Positions 58,020 to 64,000 of a DNA stretch of 64,000 nt are shown one piece after another; position 1 is the stretch's first letter, and each line of letters opens with the position of its first letter. The notes below the pieces were generated by a model. That model had not been told where the DNA came from. It saw only the letters and a list, made by a program, of their open reading frames with translations, and ran no database searches. Both the position numbers and the translations under genes were made by a program. The stretch covers positions 4,216,001 through 4,280,000 of the forward strand of contig NZ_CP048814.1 in NCBI RefSeq assembly GCF_014217785.1, written 5' to 3'. Source of the DNA: Rhodococcus triatomae (GTDB lineage Bacteria > Actinomycetota > Actinomycetes > Mycobacteriales > Mycobacteriaceae).

Positions 58020-59438
58020 GTGACCGCCCCCGACCACGCCTCACCACCGCCCAACGACACCGGATCCGGGAAGCCGGGACCGCCACCGCGGCGTGATCTG
58101 GTCCCGTTCCGCCACGCGCTGCGCACCTGGTTCGTGATCTCGTTGCAGACCTTCGGCGGACCGGCCGGGCAGATCGCGGTCATGCAACGCACCCTGGTGG
58201 AGGACAAACGCTGGATCGGACAGCGGCGGTTCAACCACGCCCTGTCCTACTGCATGCTGCTGCCCGGACCCGAAGCCCAACAGCTGGCGATCTATGTCGG
58301 CTGGCTGCTCAACGGCACCCGCGGCGGCCTGGCCGCCGGCACCCTGTTCGTACTGCCCGGCGTGCTCACGCTGCTCGCGCTGTCGGCGATCTACGTCACC
58401 GTCGGCGACACCACCGCCGTCACCGCCGTCTTCGCCGGGCTCGGCCCGGCCGTGGTCGTCATCGTCGCCCAAGCCGTCATCCGGGTCGGCCGCCGCGCCC
58501 TGCACCACCCCGCCCTGGTGGCGATCGCCGTCGCCGCGTTCGCGGCCCTGACCCTGTTCGCGATCCCCTTCCCCCTCGTGATCGCCGCCGCCGCGGGCAT
58601 CGGGTGGGCATTGAGCCGCCTGGCCCCGCACACCATCCACCCCCAAAAGGACACCGGCGACGACGGCCCCGCACCCGTGATCAACGACGACACCCTGCAC
58701 CACGAACCCCCCTCCGCGCGCCGCAACCTGCGAATACTGACCGTCGGGCTGGTGGCGTGGGCGCTGCCGATCATCGCGGTCGCCGTGCTCACCGGCGCGC
58801 ACAGCATCTTCACCACCCAAGCCGTCTTCTTCTCCGGCACCGCACTGGTCACCTTCGGCGGCGCCTACGCCGTGCTCGCCTTCGTGGCCCAACGCGCCGT
58901 CGAGGTCTACGCCTGGCTCACCCCCACGGAGATGGTGCGCGGCCTGGCACTGGCCGAATCCACCCCGGGACCGTTGATCATGGTCGTGCAATTCGTCGCG
59001 TTCCTCGGCGCCTACCACCACCCCGGCGGCCTGAACCCCTGGCTCGCCGCCATCATCGCCGCCCTGCTCACCACCTGGGTGACCTTCGTGCCGTGCTTCC
59101 TGTTCATCTTCCTCGGCGCCCCCTACGTCGAACGACTACGCCACAACACCACCCTGTCCGGCGCCCTGACCGGCATCACCGCCGCCGTCGTCGGCGTCAT
59201 CGCCAACCTCGCCGTCTTCTTCGCCACCCACACCCTGTTCACCGGCACCCGCGACATCCACACCGGGCCACTGCGCATCGCCCTGCCCGCCCTCGACACC
59301 GCCAAACCCGTCGCCCTCGCCCTCACCGCCGTCGCGGCAGTCCTCGTGTTCGGGCTGAAATGGCCCATGCTGCGTGTACTCACCGTTTGCGCCGCACTCG
59401 GCGCGGCCGCCGCAGCACTCGGACTACCCGTCACATGA
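58020..59438 (+). CDS. chrA: Chromate efflux transporter ChrA
   Basis: 472-residue two-domain CHR transporter, about ten to twelve helices. Each half carries the family motif (TFGGPAGQIAVM and TFGGAYAVLAFVAQ) and PGP motif (LLPGPEAQQLAIY, ESTPGPLIMVVQ). It expels chromate using proton motive force. GTG 58020 has AAGGAGA upstream; ATG 57933 would add 29 residues and cover the palindrome. Confidence 0.95.
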   Translation: MTAPDHASPPPNDTGSGKPGPPPRRDLVPFRHALRTWFVISLQTFGGPAGQIAVMQRTLVEDKRWIGQRRFNHALSYCMLLPGPEAQQLAIYVGWLLNGTRGGLAAGTLFVLPGVLTLLALSAIYVTVGDTTAVTAVFAGLGPAVVVIVAQAVIRVGRRALHHPALVAIAVAAFAALTLFAIPFPLVIAAAAGIGWALSRLAPHTIHPQKDTGDDGPAPVINDDTLHHEPPSARRNLRILTVGLVAWALPIIAVAVLTGAHSIFTTQAVFFSGTALVTFGGAYAVLAFVAQRAVEVYAWLTPTEMVRGLALAESTPGPLIMVVQFVAFLGAYHHPGGLNPWLAAIIAALLTTWVTFVPCFLFIFLGAPYVERLRHNTTLSGALTGITAAVVGVIANLAVFFATHTLFTGTRDIHTGPLRIALPALDTAKPVALALTAVAAVLVFGLKWPMLRVLTVCAALGAAAAALGLPVT

Positions 59439-59531
59439 CCAGGCCGCAGCCGAGTACGGGCCCGGCCGCGACCCTGGCCACACGGGTGGTGCACGCGGTC
59501 TACCCCAGATCCGCGTCACCGACCGCCGGGG

Positions 59532-59843
59532 TCATTCGTCGTCGTCGGCCGGTTCTGTCCCCAGGACTTTCATGTCCTTGTCCAAGTGCACCTCGAGCAC
59601 CGAGCCGTCGGGGGCGGTGACCTGCACCCCATAGGCGGCAGCGCCCTCATCGGATTCGGTTTCGACCTCACCGGTCGTGCCGCCGGGCACCGCCTCCACG
59701 GCCGCGGCACGCGCCCGATCGGCGGCCGGCCCGGTCACCTCGTCATCGTCACCGTCGAAGGCGTACCCGATACCCACCCCGGCCGCCGCCACAATCGCGA
59801 CGCCGGCAGCGGCAGTGGTGGCGATCCTCGCCCTACGGTTCAT
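59532..59843 (-). CDS. PepSY-domain envelope protein
   Basis: 103 residues. One N-terminal membrane anchor or signal (IATTAAAGVAIVAAAGVGIG) leads to a PepSY-like domain (AVPGGTTGEVETE, GVQVTAPDGSVLEVHLDKDM). ATG 59843 follows AAAGGGAG. Its promoter has the ATGAAG-N5-ATGAAG site also found before the two-component genes, so it is a likely target of that system and perhaps a feedback partner of the kinase. Confidence 0.82.
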   Translation of the reverse strand: MNRRARIATTAAAGVAIVAAAGVGIGYAFDGDDDEVTGPAADRARAAAVEAVPGGTTGEVETESDEGAAAYGVQVTAPDGSVLEVHLDKDMKVLGTEPADDDE

Positions 59844-59904
59844 CGAACCCACTCCCTTTCTCGATCGATTCGGATGCTTGCCGAACCGACGGTAGACACC
59901 CCCG

Positions 59905-59921
59905 ATGAAGCGATCATGAAG
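59905..59921 (+). promoter_or_regulatory. ATGAAG-N5-ATGAAG box upstream of the PepSY gene
   Basis: Two ATGAAG hexamers 11 bp apart, 62 bp upstream of the PepSY start. Same spacing and same orientation relative to the regulated gene as the array before the DUF1259 lipoprotein at 31075-31127. Confidence 0.75.
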
Positions 59922-60003
59922 ATCCGCGCCGACGGCACCGGCCGCGCAGTGCGAGGCCGTCATGTCCGATGACTGCGCGGTGGGAACCCTGGGCCCGGAC
60001 CGC

Positions 60004-60924
60004 TCAGCGCCGCCGCCGCGCGGCAGGGTCGGTCTGGGCCTGCCACCGGATCAGCGCCTCCGCGGATGGCCGCGAGTACTTACCCAGGGATCGCACCGAG
60101 GTGTGCCCGCTCATCCGCATCAGCATCGGTGTCGACGCCCCGTCCTCGGCGGCGTGTGTGAGTTTCGAATGACGCAACTGATGCAGCGTGAACGGTCCAC
60201 GCGCGAACCCGCCGGTGTGGTGCTCGAACAATTCCAGGGCCCGCCGGTACGACAACCTCCCCCGCAGCGTGGAAGGGTCGATATCGCCCACAGCAACACC
60301 GGGTTTCGCCTTGCGGTCGGTCAGGAACACCGGCCCGGACTTCCGCCCGGCCAGAAGCCGGGGCAGCAGCCGCGCGGTGCCGCTCTGCCACGCGACCACG
60401 TCGCGGGCCCCGCCCTTGCGGGTCACCACGGCGCACCGGTTGCCCATGTCCAGGTCCGGGATGTCGAGCATCAGCAGCTCCTCGGCACGAGCCGCGGTCT
60501 CGTACAGCATCGTCCACAGCACCCGTTCCCGTAGCGGCACATCCGCCGCGAGCAACCAGGTCACCTCGTCGCGGGTCAGCGCCCGCGAGTGATCCGGCGG
60601 CACCTTCCGCGGCACCAGCCGGACGAGAGGATCGCCGACCAGCCACTGCTGCGCACGCCAGTACTCACACGCCGCGCGCAGCGACGCGAGGCGGACATTG
60701 AACGTCTGCGCTGAACTACCGCCCCACTTGAACACGAACCAGCCACCGACCCGCTCGGCCTCCAGCAGGCCCACATCCGAATCGGCACCGAAATCGCTCA
60801 CCAGCCGGTTGAGGGCCACGGCATACCCGCGGCGGGTGTTGGCGCTCGGGATCGTGGACAAGAAGTGATCCACCGCATCCTTCAATCGCACGCCCCGCAC
60901 CGGCAGCGCCCGCACCTGTCCCAC
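60004..60924 (-). CDS. tnpI: TnpI-like tyrosine recombinase (cointegrate resolvase)
   Basis: 306 residues. N-terminal SAM-like core-binding domain (about 12-100) and catalytic domain with R146 (YETAARAEELL), K169, H248 and R251 (LHQLRHSK), H274 (SGHTSVRSLG) and Y283. All catalytic residues are present. GTG 60924. It lies beside a core-type inverted repeat near the transposon end, so it most likely resolves cointegrates, as TnpI does for Tn4430, rather than being a phage integrase. Confidence 0.9.
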   Translation of the reverse strand: MGQVRALPVRGVRLKDAVDHFLSTIPSANTRRGYAVALNRLVSDFGADSDVGLLEAERVGGWFVFKWGGSSAQTFNVRLASLRAACEYWRAQQWLVGDPLVRLVPRKVPPDHSRALTRDEVTWLLAADVPLRERVLWTMLYETAARAEELLMLDIPDLDMGNRCAVVTRKGGARDVVAWQSGTARLLPRLLAGRKSGPVFLTDRKAKPGVAVGDIDPSTLRGRLSYRRALELFEHHTGGFARGPFTLHQLRHSKLTHAAEDGASTPMLMRMSGHTSVRSLGKYSRPSAEALIRWQAQTDPAARRRR

Positions 60925-60963
60925 GATCAGTCCTTCCGCCCCCGGTCACCGGACCCGATCGGC

Positions 60964-61060
60964 GCTACCACAGATAATTTACGGAGTCGCTCCGCCCGGG
61001 AAGAGGCATCGCGCCAGCTCGCCATCGAAGCTACCGCAGATAATAGGCCATTGTCTGCGG
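60964..61060. promoter_or_regulatory. Putative internal recombination site for the TnpI-like recombinase
   Basis: A core of two inverted arms, CCGCAGATAAT (61034-61044) and ATTGTCTGCGG (61050-61060), around AGGCC, plus an accessory direct copy GCTACCACAGATAAT at 60964, 66 bp from its match at 61030. This core-plus-direct-repeat layout is that of TnpI sites. Confidence 0.75.
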
Positions 61061-61066
61061 CAACTC

Positions 61067-61082
61067 CTTAGCGCGACTTTTC
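61067..61082. repeat. Partial second copy of the transposon end
   Basis: CTTAGCGCGACTTTTC is identical to 61169-61184 in the right inverted repeat, 102 bp away, but the outer GGGGTCCAGTGACGAG part is replaced. It may be a relic of another related transposon end or an internal transposase-binding site. Confidence 0.7.
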
Positions 61083-61166
61083 CCGGATTTGGGCCGAGCA
61101 TCGTGCCCATCCATCCGAAACCAACTGCTACACAACCCATCTCGACAACCGAGGGAAGTCAGATAC

Positions 61167-61199
61167 CGCTTAGCGCGACTTTTCTCGTCACTGGACCCC
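61167..61199 (-). repeat. Right terminal inverted repeat of the transposon
   Basis: 33 bp, complement of the left end with a single mismatch. The element ends CCCC at 61199. Confidence 0.92.
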
Positions 61200-61288
61200 A
61201 CACGCCGGAAGCACTCTCCGGAATGCCGTTAGCGTGATCGCGCAGTCGAAACGCGCTGCACCCGAACCACTGCACGGAGGAGGCACCG

Positions 61289-62077
61289 ATGACCGAGACG
61301 GCGCACCCTCGTCCCCGTCGGACCCGCGCCGACGACGCCCGGCGTTTCGCCGACCTGCTCCGCCAGCAGATCCGTGCCGACGAGTTCCGGGACCGCGGTC
61401 TGCCCTCGGAGGGCGACCTCGTCCGAGAGTTCGGGATCTCCCGCAACGCCGTCCGGGACGGGCTGGCGCAGCTCAAGAGCGAAGGGCTCATCGACCGCGC
61501 GCCCCGGATCGGGACCCACGTCACCCAGCGCAAGGTCGAGCACGGTATCGACCGGCTCGTGGGTCTGAAGCAGACACTGCGCGAATACGGCACCGTCCGG
61601 AACGAGGTCCGTGCGGCCATGGAGATCACCCCACCACCGGCCGTGGCCCGCCGGCTCGAGCTCGCAGCGGGCGAGCGGGTCGTCTACATCGAGCGAGTGC
61701 GCTACCTGGGCGATCTCCCGCTGAGTCTGGACCTGACCTACCTGGAACCGGGCGTCGGCGGTCAGTTGCTCGGCTGCGACCTCGAACACAACGACGTCTT
61801 CGCGCTCATCGAATCGGTGTGCGGGCAGTCGCTCGGCTCGGCCGAACTCGCGGTGGAAGCCGTCGTCGCCGATGCCCACTCGGCCGCGAACCTGCAGACG
61901 CCGGAAGGCGCCGCTCTGCTGCTCCTCGAGCGGCTGACCCGTCTGTCCGACGGGAAGCCGGTCGACCTCGAATACATCCGGATGCGGGGAGACCGAATCA
62001 CCCTGCGGGGAAGTCTCTTCCGCGACCCGTCCGGAAACACCACCGTCGACGACACCACCGAATGGGAGTTCACCTGA
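61289..62077 (+). CDS. GntR-family regulator (UTRA/HutC type)
   Basis: 262 residues. N-terminal GntR winged helix (LPSEGDLVREFGISRNAVRD) and a C-terminal UTRA sensor domain (RVVYIERVRYLGDLPLSLDL and GAALLLLERLTRLSDGKPVD). ATG 61289 with GGAGGAGG upstream. It is only 89 bp from the transposon end, and first gene of an operon with the ferredoxin and ABC genes, which it probably controls. The insertion may have replaced its promoter. Confidence 0.92.
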   Translation: MTETAHPRPRRTRADDARRFADLLRQQIRADEFRDRGLPSEGDLVREFGISRNAVRDGLAQLKSEGLIDRAPRIGTHVTQRKVEHGIDRLVGLKQTLREYGTVRNEVRAAMEITPPPAVARRLELAAGERVVYIERVRYLGDLPLSLDLTYLEPGVGGQLLGCDLEHNDVFALIESVCGQSLGSAELAVEAVVADAHSAANLQTPEGAALLLLERLTRLSDGKPVDLEYIRMRGDRITLRGSLFRDPSGNTTVDDTTEWEFT

Positions 62078-62304
62078 TGGCACTGGTCGGTCACCGCGCA
62101 GACGTACCCGTCACCATCGACGAGTCGTTGTGCATCGAAGGCTGCACGCTGTGCGTCGAGATCTGTCCACTCGACTCCCTCGCGATCAACCCGGACAACG
62201 GCAAGGCCTTCATGCACGTGGACGAGTGCTGGTACTGCGGGCCGTGCGCCGCGCGGTGTCCCACGGGCGCCGTCACCGTCAACATGCCGTATCTGCTGCG
62301 CTGA
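62077..62304 (+). CDS. 2[4Fe-4S] ferredoxin-like protein
   Basis: 75 residues with two cluster motifs, CIEGCTLCVEICP and CWYCGPCAARCP. Start overlaps the GntR stop by one base. Ferredoxins like this accompany a fumarate-reductase/APS-reductase-type flavoprotein in some sulfur or taurine-type ABC clusters; the partner would lie beyond the window. Confidence 0.92.
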   Translation: MALVGHRADVPVTIDESLCIEGCTLCVEICPLDSLAINPDNGKAFMHVDECWYCGPCAARCPTGAVTVNMPYLLR

Positions 62305-62377
62305 TCGCGCGCCGACCGCGTCTCGCTGTCGGCCCCACATCTCCCCGCGAAGCACGTCTCCCGAGAAGGACCCCTCC

Positions 62378-63802
62378 GTGAAACCCACCCGTCTCGTCCC
62401 GGCGGTGGCGGCTGTCGCCGCGCTCACCCTGTCGGCCTGCTCGTTCGAGCCGTCCGCCGATGCCGACGCCGTCACCGTCGTGGTCGGCTATCAGTCGAAG
62501 ACCATCAACACCGTGACCGCAGGCACCCTGCTGCGCGCTCAGGGCTTCCTCGAGCAGCGGCTCGCCGAGATCGGCGAGGAGACGGGCACCGCCTATCGGG
62601 TGGAGTGGCAGGACTACGACACCGGTGCACCGATCACCGCGCAGATGGTCGCGGAGAAGATCGACATCGGGTCCATGGGCGACTACCCACTGCTCATCAA
62701 CGGCTCACGCACCCAGGACAATCCGCGTGCACGAACCCAGCTCGTGTCGGTCACCGGGTACAACCCGGAGGGTGCGCTGAACATGGTGGTCGTGCCGCCG
62801 GACTCGCCCGCGACCACCCTCGCCGACCTGGCCGGTGCCAAGGTGTCGGCGAGTGTCGGCTCCGCCGGGCACGGCACCCTGGTGCAGGCGCTCGACCGCG
62901 CGGGCATCGACCCCGCGACCGGCGTCGAGGTCCTCAACCAGCAACCGCAGGTGGGGGCCTCTGCACTCGAGTCCGGGCAGGTGGCCGCTCTGTCGCAGTT
63001 CGTGGCCTGGCCCGGTCTGCTCGTTCACCAGGACAAGGCCACGTTGCTGTACGACGGTGCCGAACTCGGCGTGCCCACCTTGCACGGCGTGGTCGTCCGG
63101 AGCGCCTACGCGGACGAGCATCCGGAAGTTCTGGACGCGTTCCTCCGGGCGCAGCTCGATGCCACCCGGTACCTGGTGGACGACCCGCTCGACGCGGCAC
63201 GGATCGTCGCCGACGCCAGCGGGCTCCCGCAGGAGGTCGTGTACCTCTACAACGGCCCCGGCGGTACGACCTTCGAGACCGCACTCGAACCGCACCTCGT
63301 CGAGGCACTGAAAGGAAATGTGCCGTACCTCGAGTCGATCGGGGACTTCGCCGAACTCGACGTGGACGGTTTCGTGTCCGACACGGCGCTGCGGGCCGCG
63401 TTCGCGGCCGAGGGGCTCGACTACGACGCGGCGGTGGCGGACACCAGCAACCCGAGCGTGCTCCGCGGGACCGACCCGGTGTGCGAGCGAGCGGTGGACG
63501 ATGTGGCACTGGCGGGCGAGATCTGGTTCGCCGCCGGCGATGCGACGCAGGTCGCCGCGGACCCGACGTGCCTGCTCCGGGCGGTGCAGCAGGCCCGTGC
63601 CGACGGCCGTGACATCCGCGGGGTGTATGTGCCGGACACGGAACTCGGCACCCGGTGGTTCGCCGACAAGTCGGTGTGGGTGGTCGACGGCGACCGGTAC
63701 CTGCCGTTCACCACCGAGGCCGCGGCGACCCGGTATCTCTCGGCGCACCCGGGTTCCGTCCCGATCGAGTACGAGCGAGCCGTCGAGGAGGTGCGCCCGT
63801 GA
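62378..63802 (+). CDS. ABC substrate-binding lipoprotein (nitrate/sulfonate/taurine type)
   Basis: 474 residues. Lipobox LTLSACSFE (Cys 21) then an SsuA/TauA-type binding domain (GYQSKTINTVTAGTLLRAQG, KIDIGSMGDYPLL). It is longer than SsuA: the last 130 residues have DTELGTRWFADKSVWVVDGD and LPFTTEAAATRYLSAHPG, resembling a NosL-type domain. GTG/ATG start at 62378. Overlaps the permease start by four bases (GTGA). Confidence 0.88.
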   Translation: MKPTRLVPAVAAVAALTLSACSFEPSADADAVTVVVGYQSKTINTVTAGTLLRAQGFLEQRLAEIGEETGTAYRVEWQDYDTGAPITAQMVAEKIDIGSMGDYPLLINGSRTQDNPRARTQLVSVTGYNPEGALNMVVVPPDSPATTLADLAGAKVSASVGSAGHGTLVQALDRAGIDPATGVEVLNQQPQVGASALESGQVAALSQFVAWPGLLVHQDKATLLYDGAELGVPTLHGVVVRSAYADEHPEVLDAFLRAQLDATRYLVDDPLDAARIVADASGLPQEVVYLYNGPGGTTFETALEPHLVEALKGNVPYLESIGDFAELDVDGFVSDTALRAAFAAEGLDYDAAVADTSNPSVLRGTDPVCERAVDDVALAGEIWFAAGDATQVAADPTCLLRAVQQARADGRDIRGVYVPDTELGTRWFADKSVWVVDGDRYLPFTTEAAATRYLSAHPGSVPIEYERAVEEVRP

Positions 63803-64000
63803 GCGCGACCGCCACCGTGCCGGAGGTTGCGACGTCGCGAGCGCCGGCGGAGCCCCGACGGGCGGGTGGGCGCCGGATCACTCGCCGCGGGCGTGGTCAC
63901 GTCCTGATCCGCGTCGGCTCCGTCGCCGCGGCACTGGCTCTGTGGCAGTGGCTGACCGCGAACGACATTCGGCTCTGGCTGCGGTTCGACACACTCCCCA
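63799..64000 (+). CDS. ABC transporter permease, 5' end only
   Basis: First 67 codons from GTG 63799. A basic N-terminal stretch (RRAGGRRITRRGRGH) is followed by the first membrane helix (VGSVAAALALWQWLTAN), as in SsuC/TauC permeases. Coupled to the binding-protein gene. The rest is outside the window. Confidence 0.8.
   Translation, partial: MSATATVPEVATSRAPAEPRRAGGRRITRRGRGHVLIRVGSVAAALALWQWLTANDIRLWLRFDTLP

Larger units (their letters stand above)
25319..61199. mobile_element. 35.9-kb Tn3-family transposon with TnpI-like recombinase
   Basis: Bounded by 33-bp inverted repeats that begin GGGGTCCAGTGACGAG and match at 32 of 33 positions. A Tn3-family TnpA lies just inside the left end. A tyrosine recombinase plus a core recombination site lie just inside the right end. 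No 5-bp target duplication is visible: the flanks read CATGT on the left and ACACG on the right. The cargo is a two-component system, lipoproteins, fetAB, chrAB, a PepSY protein, and a 22.5-kb inserted block with TerC and the DAB carbon genes. Confidence 0.9.

Noticed and set aside
1-64000. tRNA, rRNA or riboswitch
   Set aside because: I saw no cloverleaf, rRNA motif or recognisable riboswitch core. A tRNA search program would be decisive.

Overview
The window is high-GC actinobacterial DNA from a mycolic-acid genus, most like Rhodococcus. Positions 1-25.3 kb match, gene for gene as far as I can recall it, the Mycobacterium tuberculosis Rv2682c-Rv2703 neighbourhood: sigA, ppgK, suhB, cei, a DUF4193 protein, a DUF3093 protein, dut, a DUF3710 protein, an alpha/beta hydrolase, an OB-fold protein, a DUF3159 protein, two TrkA proteins, an APC permease, a TRAM methyltransferase, a DrrAB-type exporter and dxs. 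An MHS transporter with a divergent LysR gene precedes this block. A glutaminase-STAS-cNMP fusion lies within it beside dxs, and a sugar transporter and an iron-siderophore binding protein follow. From 61.2 kb the chromosome resumes with a GntR regulator, a ferredoxin and the start of a nitrate/sulfonate/taurine-type ABC operon.

Between them lies one 35.9 kb Tn3-family transposon (25319-61199). Its 33-bp terminal inverted repeats match at 32 of 33 positions. TnpA is at the left end. At the right end are a TnpI-like tyrosine recombinase and a recognisable recombination site. The older cargo appears to be a set of envelope and metal genes: a DUF378 protein, two lipoproteins, a two-component system, fetA-fetB, split chrB, chrA and a PepSY protein. 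ATGAAG-N5-ATGAAG repeats occur both in front of the two-component/lipoprotein genes on the left and in front of the PepSY gene on the right, so the two ends look co-regulated.

A 22.5 kb block (33983-56530) sits inside fetA. Removing it restores an exact in-frame 221-codon gene. The block carries a nest of three insertion sequences (an IS3 element interrupted by another IS3 element and by an IS30 element), fragments of nhaA and of a serine resolvase, an Rv1733c-like protein, TerC, an IS256 element, an IS1380-like element and a decayed Tn554-like recombinase set (tnpA/tnpB/tnpC-like).

The most interesting part of the block is 40.3-49.6 kb. It holds an inorganic-carbon accumulation locus: dabB, dabA with its zinc ligands intact, and an overlapping PII-like protein. 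Divergent from this is an operon of a winged-helix regulator with a large unknown C-terminal domain, a Sua5/YrdC paralogue (an enzyme family that consumes bicarbonate), a second small winged-helix regulator and a DUF6671-like protein. A third, decayed copy of the winged helix lies downstream with ANTAR-like and universal-stress-like genes. I read this as a mobile, self-regulated bicarbonate module.
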